64,000 nt of DNA, taken from positions 1,612,001 to 1,676,000 of the forward strand of contig NZ_AP027764.1 of the NCBI RefSeq assembly GCF_036503815.1. The letters are read 5' to 3'. The stretch's first letter is position 1, and each line of letters begins with the position of its first letter. This document shows, piece after piece, positions 1 through 9,344 of this stretch. The position numbers and the translations under genes were made by a program. The notes beneath the pieces were generated by a model that was given only the letters and a program-made list of their open reading frames with translations, ran no database searches and was not told the DNA's origin. Source of the stretch: Escherichia coli (GTDB taxonomy: Bacteria; Pseudomonadota; Gammaproteobacteria; Enterobacterales; Enterobacteriaceae).

Positions 1-1377
1 GTGGCGACGCCGCCGAACCTGGTAGTCAACAGTGAATTGCTGCGTGAAGGCTATCATGGTTTTAGTTTCTTTAGCGTAACACCTATTGGCCTGGTCGTGC
101 TGGTGCTGGGTATTTTGTATATGTTAGTGATGCGTTTCATGCTGAAAGGGGATACCCAGACCCCACAGCGCGAAGGCTGGACGCGTCGAACCTTTCGCGA
201 TCTTATCCGTGAATATCGACTGACCGGGCGTGCGCGTCGTCTGGCTATTCGCCCCGGTTCGCCAATGATTGGTCAACGACTGGACGATCTCAAATTACGT
301 GAGCGTTATGGTGCTAACGTCATCGGTGTTGAACGCTGGCGGCGTTTTCGTCGCGTTATCGTGAATGTTAACGGGGTTTCTGAATTTCGCGCGCGTGACG
401 TTTTGCTTATTGATATGTCTGCGGCTGATGTCGATCTCCGGCAATTCTGTAGTGAGCAATTGCTGGAGCCGATGGTACTGCGCGGCGAGTATTTTTCTGA
501 TCAAGCCCTTGATGTGGGCATGGCAGAGATTTCATTAATTCCTGAGTCAGAACTTATTGGCAAATCGGTGCGCGAAATTGGTTTTCGTACCCGTTACGGA
601 CTGAATGTGGTGGGGCTAAAGCGCAATGGCGAGGCGATGGAAGGTTCGCTGGCGGATGAGCCTCTGCTGCTGGGCGATATCATCCTGGTTGTGGGTAACT
701 GGAAACTGATCGGTATGCTGGCAAAACAGGGGCGTGACTTTGTGGCGCTGAACTTACCCGAAGAGGTGAGTGAAGCATCGCCAGCACACAGTCAGGCACC
801 TCATGCCATTTTTTGCCTGGTGTTGATGGTAGCGTTAATGCTTACCGATGAAATCCCTAATCCTGTTGCCGCTATCATCGCCTGCCTGCTGATGGGGAAA
901 TTCCGTTGTATCGATGCTGAAAGCGCCTATAAATCCATTCACTGGCCGAGCATTATTTTGATCGTTGGGATGATGCCGTTTGCTGTGGCATTACAGAAAA
1001 CGGGAGGTGTCGCGCTGGCGGTGAAAGGGCTGATGGACATTGGCGGAGGTTACGGGCCACATATGATGCTGGGTTGTTTGTTTGTCTTGTCGGCGGTTAT
1101 TGGGCTATTTATCTCTAATACCGCAACGGCGGTGTTGATGGCTCCGATTGCGCTGGCTGCTGCCAAAACGATGGGTGTGTCGCCTTATCCATTTGCGATG
1201 GTCGTGGCGATGGCAGCATCCGCCGCCTTTATGACACCGGTTTCTTCACCTGTTAACACACTGGTTTTAGGCCCGGGAAATTACAGCTTCAGTGACTTTG
1301 TGAAGTTGGGGGTACCGTTCACCATTATCGTGATGGCGGTTTGTGTGGTGATGATCCCGATGCTGTTTCCGTTTTGA
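1..1377 (+). CDS. yfbS: YfbS, putative anion:Na+ symporter with TrkA-C domains (5' end outside window)
   Basis: This is the C-terminal three quarters of an inner-membrane transporter of the DASS/CitT-like group. The window opens inside the gene: the GTG at base 1 is an internal codon, and the K-12 protein is about 610 residues from memory, so roughly 150 N-terminal residues are missing. Seen: one membrane helix near residues 18-48, two TrkA-C (RCK_C) type domains near 60-145 and 165-245, then hydrophobic helices from about 265 to the end. The last part carries an SNT motif and an SSPVN motif, as in the substrate/sodium sites of DASS proteins. The substrate is unknown. A REP-like hairpin separates it from yfbR, which runs the other way. 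Confidence 0.93.
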   Translation: MATPPNLVVNSELLREGYHGFSFFSVTPIGLVVLVLGILYMLVMRFMLKGDTQTPQREGWTRRTFRDLIREYRLTGRARRLAIRPGSPMIGQRLDDLKLRERYGANVIGVERWRRFRRVIVNVNGVSEFRARDVLLIDMSAADVDLRQFCSEQLLEPMVLRGEYFSDQALDVGMAEISLIPESELIGKSVREIGFRTRYGLNVVGLKRNGEAMEGSLADEPLLLGDIILVVGNWKLIGMLAKQGRDFVALNLPEEVSEASPAHSQAPHAIFCLVLMVALMLTDEIPNPVAAIIACLLMGKFRCIDAESAYKSIHWPSIILIVGMMPFAVALQKTGGVALAVKGLMDIGGGYGPHMMLGCLFVLSAVIGLFISNTATAVLMAPIALAAAKTMGVSPYPFAMVVAMAASAAFMTPVSSPVNTLVLGPGNYSFSDFVKLGVPFTIIVMAVCVVMIPMLFPF

Positions 1378-1382
1378 CAAGA

Positions 1383-1421
1383 GCCTGATGTCGCATCCGG
1401 CGCTTATTGCCTGATGCGACG
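1383..1421. repeat. REP-like palindrome between yfbS and yfbR
   Basis: A perfect 8-bp inverted repeat, GTCGCATC at 1390-1397 and GATGCGAC at 1413-1420, lies in the 58-bp gap between two convergent genes. The arm sequence and the CCGGCG between the arms match REP (PU) elements of E. coli. Such units commonly lie at the 3' ends of transcripts and can stabilise mRNA or stop transcription. There is no clear T-tract. Confidence 0.75.
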
Positions 1422-1435
1422 CAGACTCCGGCTGC

Positions 1436-2035
1436 TTACAGCGGTGAATCCTGGCTAATCTCATCGAGCGAAAGATGGAAGCTGGGAACAAAGACTTCCA
1501 TGAAGTAGTCCATCTCCTGGCTGCGGCGCGCTTCAAGCGTCGCTTCCAGTCGCGTTTTTGCCAGCAAGAATTCATTATTTCCCGCCGCGAGTTCTTCCAG
1601 ACATTTCAGATATGCACACAGTGCATCTGCCTGTTTCACCAGAGATTTCTCTTCATCGCTGTATGCATGCTCGTCAATTAACGGCGCAAAGATATCCTGC
1701 AGCTCTTCCGGAACCATATCGACCAGTTTTTGCTGAGCGATTTTTTCAATAGCCTTGTATTCCTGAGCGATTTGCGAATTGAAGTATTTCACCGGAGTAG
1801 GGAGATCGCCGGTGAGAACTTCTGAGACATCGTGGTACATCGCCAGTAAAGCGATACGTTCGGCGTTGACATTACCGCCAAATTTACGATTTTTGATAGC
1901 TGCCAGCGCATGGGCGACCATCGCTACCTGCAAACTGTGTTCGGACACATTTTCCGTCCGCACGTTGCGCATTAGTGGCCAGCGGTTAATGAGTTTCAGG
2001 CGGGAGAGATGGGCAAAAAAATGGCTCTGTTTCAT
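1436..2035 (-). CDS. yfbR: 5'-deoxynucleotidase YfbR
   Basis: A 199-residue HD-domain phosphohydrolase. Known role: it dephosphorylates deoxyribonucleoside 5'-monophosphates in the cytoplasm and tolerates all the common bases, so it trims dNMP pools. Seen: the metal-binding HD residues in order, His33 in the SEH motif, His68-Asp69 in YHDVSE, Glu72, and a later Asp in KQADAL near residue 137. Length and residue positions match the K-12 enzyme exactly. The gene lies downstream of alaA on the same strand across an 83-bp gap that holds a strong hairpin, so it probably has its own promoter. Confidence 0.96.
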   Translation of the reverse strand: MKQSHFFAHLSRLKLINRWPLMRNVRTENVSEHSLQVAMVAHALAAIKNRKFGGNVNAERIALLAMYHDVSEVLTGDLPTPVKYFNSQIAQEYKAIEKIAQQKLVDMVPEELQDIFAPLIDEHAYSDEEKSLVKQADALCAYLKCLEELAAGNNEFLLAKTRLEATLEARRSQEMDYFMEVFVPSFHLSLDEISQDSPL

Positions 2036-2082
2036 AGTGACCTTACGTATGATGACATCATCAGGTCATTGTGGCGGGATAA

Positions 2083-2109
2083 CACTGCCGGATGCAATCT
2101 CCGGCAGTG
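2083..2109 (-). terminator. Hairpin downstream of alaA
   Basis: A perfect 9-bp inverted repeat (CACTGCCGG at 2083-2091 and CCGGCAGTG at 2101-2109, loop 9 nt) lies ten bases beyond the alaA stop codon. On the minus strand it is followed by TTATCC, so the U-tract is weak. It also resembles a half REP unit (GCCGGATGC). It may end or attenuate alaA transcripts before yfbR. Confidence 0.5.
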
Positions 2110-2118
2110 AAATTAAGA

Positions 2119-3336
2119 TTACAGCTGATGATAACCAGAAAGGAAACGCGCGAACTTACTCAAAGACAGCTCGATATCATCAACACGTGGTAGTGTGACA
2201 ATGCGGAAGTGATCCGGCCACGGCCAGTTGAATGCTGTCCCTTGAACCAGCAGGACTTTTTCCTGCAACAGGAAATCCAGCACCATTTTCTGGTCGTCGT
2301 GAATGTTAAAGCGTTTAGCGTCGATTTTCGGGAACATATACAGCGCACCGCGCGGTTTCACGCAGGAAACGCCCGGAATGTCGTTGATCAATTCCCACGC
2401 GCGGTTACGCTGCTCATAAAGACGCCCGCCGGGAGTAATAAATTCACTGATGCTCTGATAACCGCCTAGTGCGGTCTGAATGGCGTGTTGCGCAGGAACG
2501 TTAGCACACAGGCGCATTGAAGCCAGCATTTCCAGACCTTCGATGTAACCTTTGGCGTGTTTTTTCGGCCCGTTCAACACCATCCACCCCTGACGGAAGC
2601 CTGCAACGCGGTACGTTTTCGACAATCCGTTAAAGGTAATGGTCAGCAGATCAGGTGCCAGCGGCGCAATTGAGTGATGCTCAGCGTCGTCGTAGAGAAT
2701 TTTGTCATAAATTTCATCGGCGAAGATAATGAGATTATGCTGACGTGCAATCTCCACAATCTCCATTAAAAGCTCTTTGGAATATACCGCGCCGGTTGGG
2801 TTATTTGGGTTGATAATAACGATCCCACGCGTACGAGGCGTAATTTTAGCGCGAATATCATCAAGGTCCGGGAACCAGTCAGAGGATTCATCGCAAAGAT
2901 AATGCACCGCTTTACCGCTGGAGAGCGAAACCGCCGCGGTCCATAGTGGGTAATCAGGTGCAGGAACCAACATTTCGTCCCCGCTGTTCAGCAATGCCTG
3001 CATTGCCTGAACGATAAGCTCCGATACACCATTGCCGATGTAAATATCTTCCACGGTAACATCACGCATGCCACGAGCCTGGTAGTGCTGCATGATGGCT
3101 TTACGCGCGGAGTAAAGCCCTTTGGAATCGCAATACCCTTGAGCGGTAGGCAGGTTGCGAATCACGTCAACGAGGATTTCATCTGGCGCGTCAAAACCGA
3201 ACGGGGCAGGATTGCCGATGTTCAGTTTCAGTACCTTGTTACCTTCTTCTTCCAGGCGTTTTGCTTCTTTCAGCACCGGACCACGGATGTCGTAACAGAC
3301 ATTCTCTAATTTGCTGGATTTTTCAATGGGGGACAT
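2119..3336 (-). CDS. alaA: Glutamate-pyruvate aminotransferase AlaA
   Basis: A 405-residue fold-type I PLP aminotransferase, formerly YfbQ. Known role: it is the main transaminase making L-alanine from pyruvate and glutamate, together with AvtA and AlaC. Seen: the NPNNPTG motif at about 177-183, Asp207 and Tyr210 in the FADEIYD motif that contacts the cofactor, Lys240 in the GLSKTYR motif as the internal aldimine lysine, and Arg248 in AGFRQGW. The full length matches the family. Upstream is a 919-bp gap shared with divergent lrhA; Lrp is reported to affect this gene, but I do not see a defined site. Confidence 0.96.
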   Translation of the reverse strand: MSPIEKSSKLENVCYDIRGPVLKEAKRLEEEGNKVLKLNIGNPAPFGFDAPDEILVDVIRNLPTAQGYCDSKGLYSARKAIMQHYQARGMRDVTVEDIYIGNGVSELIVQAMQALLNSGDEMLVPAPDYPLWTAAVSLSSGKAVHYLCDESSDWFPDLDDIRAKITPRTRGIVIINPNNPTGAVYSKELLMEIVEIARQHNLIIFADEIYDKILYDDAEHHSIAPLAPDLLTITFNGLSKTYRVAGFRQGWMVLNGPKKHAKGYIEGLEMLASMRLCANVPAQHAIQTALGGYQSISEFITPGGRLYEQRNRAWELINDIPGVSCVKPRGALYMFPKIDAKRFNIHDDQKMVLDFLLQEKVLLVQGTAFNWPWPDHFRIVTLPRVDDIELSLSKFARFLSGYHQL

Positions 3337-4255
3337 GAATCTTGACCTTTTTTGCTGTTATCGCCACTCCCTGCCGTGGAAGTCAGCTTAGAACAATGTA
3401 CTCCCCCAGGACGGCGTTTTGAAGGTCTGCAGAATAAGATTTTGCCAGAGGGGAAGGCTTGATTGTGCTGTTAATAACTTAATAATGGCAAAATAATGAG
3501 ATGTATATGCTTAATAATTAATGTTATGTAGTTAATTGTTCTGATTCTTAATTGTGAGTGTGGTTTTTTTATCTGTAAGATAATTGTTTGAAAATGCCTC
3601 GTTTAAGAATTCACTAATGAATCGTGATGATGATATTTCCGCATTACGGAGAGTTTAACAGCGTGATGATTTCCGAGGTGTCGTAATGGGTGCAAGGTGT
3701 GAAACTATTGTTAAGCGGGATTAATGAATGAGGATGATGCTAATTAATTATTATTTAATATTCAAAAAGGTTTTGTTGTGCTTATTAATAATAGAAGATT
3801 ACTTTGCCTAACATAACATAACTTTGCATCAGATAATTCGCAATGACCCTTATAAATAAAAGGTTTTTGGGGTAAAATGCTCGCATAAATGACGGATCCC
3901 TGCTCTTGATGCCGCCTCACCATTGCTGTTTGTACGTGTTCGCGTATGACCAGCGATGCTGCACGAGAGTGGAACAAGGACTCACATTTACATTTATACA
4001 AACACGCGCATGTCATAAATACAAAAGAGTGAGTAACTTAATAGATATGCGATTCCTGAAGATATATTCTGTGATCTACTTCAGGCATTATAACGGAACA
4101 ATGTGAGTCGCTTTTTTAGTGCAACTCATATGCATTTTTACTTTCGTCCGGGTTCCGGATGAAACTGCCAGGGAGGCACATTACAAATGGAATTGCTTGT
4201 TTGTGTGTGCACAGCATTAACCAGCTCAGTACGAGCCGCCAGTAAGTGATAATAT
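3337..4255. promoter_or_regulatory. Long divergent control region between alaA and lrhA
   Basis: 919 bp without a convincing gene separate divergent alaA and lrhA. The stretch 3460-3800 is strongly AT-rich, with repeated TTAAT words (for example 3476-3540 and 3740-3765), which would suit H-NS or similar binding. A long untranslated leader is known for lrhA in E. coli, and the region is large enough to hold it. Short frames here lack coding character and recognisable products. I cannot place the promoters with confidence. Confidence 0.5.
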
Positions 4256-5194
4256 ATGATAAGTGCAAATCGTCCGATAATTAACCTCGACCTCGATCTG
4301 CTGAGAACATTTGTTGCTGTTGCCGATCTGAACACTTTTGCTGCCGCAGCTGCCGCTGTGTGTCGTACTCAGTCCGCCGTAAGTCAGCAAATGCAGCGTC
4401 TGGAACAACTCGTTGGGAAAGAACTGTTCGCTCGTCACGGTCGCAACAAACTGTTAACTGAACATGGCATTCAACTTCTTGGTTACGCCAGGAAAATCCT
4501 GCGTTTTAATGATGAGGCCTGCTCATCATTAATGTTCAGCAATCTTCAGGGCGTGTTAACTATCGGTGCTTCAGATGAATCTGCCGATACGATCTTACCT
4601 TTCCTGTTAAATCGCGTGAGTTCGGTTTATCCGAAACTAGCGCTGGATGTCCGCGTTAAACGTAATGCCTATATGGCAGAAATGCTGGAATCCCAGGAAG
4701 TGGATTTGATGGTAACCACCCATCGTCCTTCAACGTTTAAGGCATTGAACCTGCGTACCTCGCCAACACACTGGTACTGCGCAGCGGAATACGTATTGCA
4801 AAAAGGCGAGCCGATCCCTCTTGTATTGCTGGATGATCCTAGCCCGTTTCGCGATATGGTGCTGGCGACGCTTAATAAAGCAGATATTCCATGGCGACTG
4901 GCTTATGTCGCCTCGACGCTTCCGGCCGTTCGTGCGGCAGTGAAAGCCGGTCTTGGCGTGACGGCAAGGCCGGTCGAGATGATGAGTCCAGACCTGCGTG
5001 TGCTGAGTGGAGTAGATGGCTTACCGCCGCTACCCGATACCGAATATTTGCTGTGCTATGACCCGTCCAGTAATAATGAGCTGGCCCAGGTGATCTATCA
5101 GGCGATGGAGAGCTACCATAATCCGTGGCAATACAGCCCAATGTCTGCTCCGGAAGGCGATGACTCATTGTTAATTGAAAGGGATATCGAGTAA
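4256..5194 (+). CDS. lrhA: LysR-family regulator LrhA
   Basis: A 312-residue LysR-type regulator. Known role: it represses flhDC and so motility and chemotaxis, and also affects type 1 fimbriae and RpoS translation; it activates its own gene. Seen: an N-terminal winged helix-turn-helix, residues about 10-68, with the AVCRTQSAVSQQMQRLE recognition segment, then a LysR substrate domain from about 95 to 290. The start is the ATG at 4256, giving the MISANRP N-terminus of the K-12 protein; its ribosome site is weak. The gene ends in a strong terminator and does not read into nuo. Confidence 0.96.
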   Translation: MISANRPIINLDLDLLRTFVAVADLNTFAAAAAAVCRTQSAVSQQMQRLEQLVGKELFARHGRNKLLTEHGIQLLGYARKILRFNDEACSSLMFSNLQGVLTIGASDESADTILPFLLNRVSSVYPKLALDVRVKRNAYMAEMLESQEVDLMVTTHRPSTFKALNLRTSPTHWYCAAEYVLQKGEPIPLVLLDDPSPFRDMVLATLNKADIPWRLAYVASTLPAVRAAVKAGLGVTARPVEMMSPDLRVLSGVDGLPPLPDTEYLLCYDPSSNNELAQVIYQAMESYHNPWQYSPMSAPEGDDSLLIERDIE

Positions 5195-5237
5195 TCGACG
5201 GACCATAGATAATTTCTAAGACAATAGTGTAAAAACG

Positions 5238-5276
5238 AGCCGCTGGGGGTGTTTTAAACCCCAGCGGCTTTTTTTT
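5238..5276 (+). terminator. Rho-independent terminator of lrhA
   Basis: A perfect 11-bp stem (AGCCGCTGGGG at 5238-5248 with CCCCAGCGGCT at 5259-5269) is followed by an eight-base T-tract ending at 5276. This is a textbook intrinsic terminator, 43 bases after the lrhA stop codon. Confidence 0.95.
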
Positions 5277-5823
5277 AGTAAAAAGCCTTCCTCGTATCGT
5301 GCAGAACGCACAAAACTGTTCATTTTTCAATCACCAGAGATTCACGTCCCGAACGCACAAATAATCGCCTGAAAAAAATCACCTGCTACAATGATGTTAA
5401 AAAATACGTAAATTTGTTGCTGCGTTTTTGTTATGGAATGACAAAAGCGTGTCACAGATCAAGAAAATACTCTCTTTTGGGGGGAGGAATCGACACAAAT
5501 TCCTGTCAAAATAGACCCGTATTTTTTCCATTGCTTCACAACGGACACGATTCAACAACATCTAATTATCCTGGAGTCGTCAAGGATCTGGGGTGAAAGG
5601 GCATTAAATGCTAATGGTGTTGATATTATGTAAACTAATGTGAAGAAACTTTTGTTAAAGTTGACAAAAGGTTATAAAAAGGAGTAAAAGACCACATCAA
5701 TTAGCTGTATAAAAGAGTTTCTACAGTGATTGTAAGGTTTTTTTTATTCCTCCCCATGAATCGATGTGGCGTCCATCTGCCGTGAAGAGCAGTGAATCTG
5801 GCGCTACTTTTGATGAGTAAGCA
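5277..5823 (+). promoter_or_regulatory. Promoter and leader region of the nuo operon
   Basis: 547 bp without a gene lie between the lrhA terminator and nuoA. Known: nuo is driven by upstream promoters controlled by ArcA, NarL, FNR, IHF and Fis, with a long leader. Seen: an AT-rich stretch at 5600-5740 with several GTTA/GTAA words in loose direct repeat (possible ArcA contacts), a TTGACA at 5661 and TATAAA words at 5673 and 5708. None pairs with a partner hexamer at normal spacing, so I do not name a start point. Confidence 0.6.
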
Positions 5824-6267
5824 ATGAGTATGTCAACATCCACTGAAGTCATCGCTCATCACTGGGCATTCGCTATCTTTCTTATCGTTGCCATTGGCCT
5901 GTGTTGCCTGATGCTGGTAGGCGGTTGGTTTTTAGGCGGTCGCGCACGCGCGAGGTCGAAAAACGTTCCGTTTGAATCAGGTATCGACTCGGTCGGCTCC
6001 GCCCGCTTACGCCTGTCCGCCAAGTTTTATCTGGTGGCCATGTTCTTCGTTATCTTCGACGTTGAAGCGCTGTATCTGTTCGCATGGTCAACTTCTATCC
6101 GCGAAAGCGGCTGGGTAGGCTTTGTGGAAGCTGCAATTTTTATTTTTGTGTTACTGGCAGGTCTGGTTTATCTGGTGCGTATTGGCGCGCTGGACTGGAC
6201 GCCCGCGCGTTCACGCCGCGAGCGTATGAACCCGGAAACGAACAGTATCGCTAATCGTCAACGCTAA
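5824..6267 (+). CDS. nuoA: NADH:quinone oxidoreductase subunit A
   Basis: A 147-residue membrane subunit of respiratory complex I, homologous to mitochondrial ND3. Seen: three hydrophobic helices, at about 15-38, 68-90 and 98-120. The loop between the first two carries the [12 protein letters not shown] segment that sits near the quinone site in ND3 proteins. The start at 5824 gives MSMSTSTE, as in K-12; a second ATG six bases later is also possible. It is the first gene of nuoABCDEFGHIJKLMN and is spaced 15 bp from nuoB. Confidence 0.96.
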
Positions 6268-6282
6268 CCGCGAGGCATTAAG

Positions 6283-6945
6283 ATGGATTATACGCTCACC
6301 CGCATAGATCCCAACGGTGAGAACGACCGTTACCCCCTGCAAAAGCAGGAGATCGTAACCGACCCTCTGGAGCAAGAAGTTAACAAAAACGTGTTTATGG
6401 GCAAGCTCAATGACATGGTTAACTGGGGTCGTAAAAACTCAATTTGGCCGTATAACTTCGGTCTTTCCTGCTGTTACGTTGAGATGGTGACTTCGTTTAC
6501 CGCGGTGCATGACGTGGCACGTTTTGGCGCAGAAGTATTGCGTGCTTCGCCGCGTCAGGCTGACCTGATGGTGGTTGCAGGAACCTGCTTTACCAAAATG
6601 GCACCGGTTATTCAGCGTCTGTATGACCAGATGCTGGAACCAAAATGGGTTATCTCAATGGGTGCCTGTGCCAACTCTGGCGGTATGTACGATATTTATT
6701 CCGTTGTGCAGGGCGTCGATAAATTCATTCCGGTTGATGTGTATATCCCGGGCTGCCCGCCACGTCCTGAAGCGTACATGCAGGCACTGATGCTGTTGCA
6801 GGAATCTATCGGTAAAGAACGTCGTCCGCTCTCCTGGGTGGTTGGCGATCAGGGCGTTTATCGCGCCAATATGCAATCAGAGCGCGAACGCAAGCGCGGT
6901 GAACGCATTGCCGTAACCAACCTGCGTACACCTGACGAGATTTAA
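6283..6945 (+). CDS. nuoB: NADH:quinone oxidoreductase subunit B (cluster N2)
   Basis: A 220-residue peripheral-arm subunit, the PSST homologue. It binds the terminal [4Fe-4S] cluster N2, which passes electrons to quinone. Seen: the four N2 ligands Cys63 and Cys64 in the unusual adjacent pair of GLSCCYVEM, Cys129 in GACANSGG and Cys158 in PGCPPRPE. Length is normal. The 93-bp gap to nuoC is unusual for this tightly packed operon and contains a nested inverted repeat. Confidence 0.97.
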
Positions 6946-6952
6946 TTTGCGC

Positions 6953-7019
6953 CTGTCGGCAAAGGGATTTTTCTTCGCTTATTCCTAAATCTATTTCGCG
7001 AAGCTTACTGCGCCGACAG
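6953..7019 (+). other. Nested RNA hairpin spanning the nuoB-nuoC gap
   Basis: Two perfect inverted repeats are nested in the gap: an outer 8-bp pair, CTGTCGGC at 6953-6960 with GCCGACAG at 7012-7019, and an inner 6-bp pair, CTTCGC at 6973-6978 with GCGAAG at 6998-7003. The outer arm ends about 20 bases before the first nuoC start. No T-tract follows, so it is not an intrinsic terminator. It may shape translation or decay of the nuoC message. Confidence 0.6.
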
Positions 7020-7038
7020 TCACCACGGACCATTTGCA

Positions 7039-8841
7039 ATGGTGAACAATATGACCGACTTAACCGCGCAAGAACCCGCCTGGCAGACCCGCGATCATCT
7101 TGATGATCCGGTGATTGGCGAACTGCGCAACCGTTTTGGGCCGGATGCCTTTACTGTTCAGGCGACTCGCACCGGGGTTCCCGTTGTGTGGATCAAGCGT
7201 GAACAATTACTGGAAGTGGGTGATTTCTTAAAGAAACTGCCGAAACCTTACGTCATGCTGTTTGACTTACACGGCATGGACGAACGTCTGCGCACACACC
7301 GCGAAGGGTTACCTGCCGCGGATTTTTCCGTTTTCTACCATCTGATTTCTATTGATCGTAACCGCGACATCATGCTGAAGGTGGCGCTGGCAGAAAACGA
7401 CCTGCACGTACCGACCTTCACCAAGCTGTTCCCGAACGCTAACTGGTATGAGCGTGAAACCTGGGATCTGTTTGGCATTACTTTCGATGGTCACCCCAAT
7501 TTGCGCCGCATCATGATGCCGCAAACCTGGAAAGGTCACCCGCTGCGTAAAGATTACCCGGCGCGCGCTACCGAATTCTCGCCGTTTGAGCTGACCAAAG
7601 CCAAACAGGATCTGGAGATGGAAGCCCTGACCTTCAAACCGGAAGAGTGGGGGATGAAGCGTGGCACCGAAAATGAAGACTTCATGTTCCTCAACCTCGG
7701 TCCGAACCACCCGTCGGCGCACGGTGCTTTCCGTATCGTTTTGCAACTTGATGGCGAAGAGATTGTCGACTGCGTACCAGACATCGGTTACCACCATCGT
7801 GGTGCGGAGAAAATGGGCGAGCGCCAGTCATGGCACAGCTACATTCCGTATACCGACCGTATCGAATATCTCGGTGGCTGTGTTAACGAGATGCCGTATG
7901 TACTGGCGGTAGAGAAACTGGCCGGGATCACCGTACCAGATCGCGTTAACGTGATCCGCGTAATGCTCTCCGAACTGTTCCGCATTAACAGCCATCTGCT
8001 GTACATCTCGACCTTTATTCAGGACGTCGGCGCGATGACGCCAGTGTTCTTCGCCTTTACCGATCGTCAGAAAATTTACGATCTGGTGGAAGCAATCACT
8101 GGTTTCCGTATGCACCCGGCGTGGTTCCGTATTGGCGGCGTAGCGCACGACCTGCCGCGCGGCTGGGATCGCCTGCTGCGTGAGTTCCTCGACTGGATGC
8201 CGAAACGTCTGGCGTCTTATGAGAAAGCGGCGCTGCAAAACACGATTCTGAAAGGCCGTTCCCAGGGCGTAGCCGCCTACGGCGCGAAAGAGGCGCTGGA
8301 GTGGGGCACCACTGGCGCGGGCCTGCGTGCTACCGGGATCGACTTCGATGTGCGTAAGGCGCGCCCTTATTCTGGCTATGAAAACTTCGACTTTGAAATC
8401 CCGGTTGGTGGTGGTGTTTCTGACTGCTACACCCGCGTAATGCTGAAAGTGGAAGAATTGCGTCAGAGTCTGCGCATTCTTGAGCAGTGCCTCAACAACA
8501 TGCCGGAAGGCCCGTTCAAAGCGGATCACCCGCTGACCACGCCGCCGCCGAAAGAGCGCACGTTGCAACATATCGAAACCCTGATCACCCACTTCCTGCA
8601 AGTGTCGTGGGGGCCGGTGATGCCTGCCAATGAATCTTTCCAGATGATTGAGGCGACCAAAGGGATCAACAGTTACTACCTGACCAGCGACGGCAGCACC
8701 ATGAGTTATCGCACCCGTATCCGTACGCCGAGTTATGCGCATTTGCAGCAAATTCCGGCAGCGATCCGCGGCAGCCTGGTGTCTGACCTGATTGTTTATC
8801 TGGGCAGTATCGATTTTGTTATGTCAGATGTGGACCGCTAA
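7039..8841 (+). CDS. nuoC: NADH:quinone oxidoreductase fused subunit C/D
   Basis: A 600-residue natural fusion of the 30-kDa (NuoC) and 49-kDa (NuoD) complex I subunits, typical of enterobacteria. NuoC-like residues are about 30-190; the NuoD part runs from about 205 to the end and forms most of the quinone pocket with NuoB. Seen: the [11 protein letters not shown] motif of the C part, and GPNHPSAHG and [10 protein letters not shown] of the D part. Two starts are possible, 7039 (MVNNMTD) and 7051 (MTDLTAQ, 596 residues). Neither has a strong ribosome site. The gene is two bases from nuoE. Confidence 0.96.
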
Positions 8842-8843
8842 TT

Positions 8844-9344
8844 ATGCACGAGAATCAACAACCACAAACCGAGGCTTTTGAGCTGAGTGCGGCTGAGCGT
8901 GAAGCGATTGAGCACGAGATGCACCACTACGAAGACCCGCGTGCGGCGTCCATTGAAGCGCTGAAAATCGTTCAGAAACAGCGTGGATGGGTGCCAGACG
9001 GCGCGATCCACGCGATCGCTGACGTTCTGGGTATTCCCGCAAGTGATGTCGAAGGCGTGGCTACTTTCTACAGCCAGATCTTCCGCCAGCCGGTTGGTCG
9101 CCATGTGATCCGTTATTGCGACAGCGTGGTCTGTCACATTAACGGTTACCAGGGCATTCAGGCGGCACTGGAGAAAAAACTGAACATCAAACCAGGGCAA
9201 ACGACGTTTGACGGTCGCTTTACGCTGCTGCCAACTTGCTGCCTGGGGAACTGCGACAAAGGGCCAAACATGATGATCGATGAGGACACTCACGCGCATC
9301 TGACCCCAGAAGCGATTCCTGAACTGCTGGAGCGGTATAAATGA
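8844..9344 (+). CDS. nuoE: NADH:quinone oxidoreductase subunit E (cluster N1a)
   Basis: A 166-residue peripheral subunit of the NADH dehydrogenase module with a thioredoxin-like fold. It holds the [2Fe-2S] cluster N1a. Seen: the ligand pattern Cys92, Cys97, then Cys133 and Cys137 in TCCLGNC. It works with NuoF and NuoG in the detachable NADH-oxidising fragment. Its stop overlaps the nuoF start by four bases (ATGA), which suggests translational coupling. Confidence 0.97.
   Translation: MHENQQPQTEAFELSAAEREAIEHEMHHYEDPRAASIEALKIVQKQRGWVPDGAIHAIADVLGIPASDVEGVATFYSQIFRQPVGRHVIRYCDSVVCHINGYQGIQAALEKKLNIKPGQTTFDGRFTLLPTCCLGNCDKGPNMMIDEDTHAHLTPEAIPELLERYK

Noticed and set aside
3762..4016. 84-codon minus-strand frame in the alaA-lrhA gap
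   Set aside because: Irregular codon use, low-complexity start in an AT-rich stretch and no ribosome site.
5414..5596. 60-codon frame upstream of nuoA
   Set aside because: Lies in the known nuo control region, without ribosome site or coding character.
5661..5689. TTGACA as a -35 box for nuo
   Set aside because: No -10 hexamer at 16-18 bases; the only TATAAA nearby is seven bases away.
7828..8751. 307-codon open frame antisense to nuoC
   Set aside because: Arginine/histidine-rich antisense shadow of a highly biased gene.
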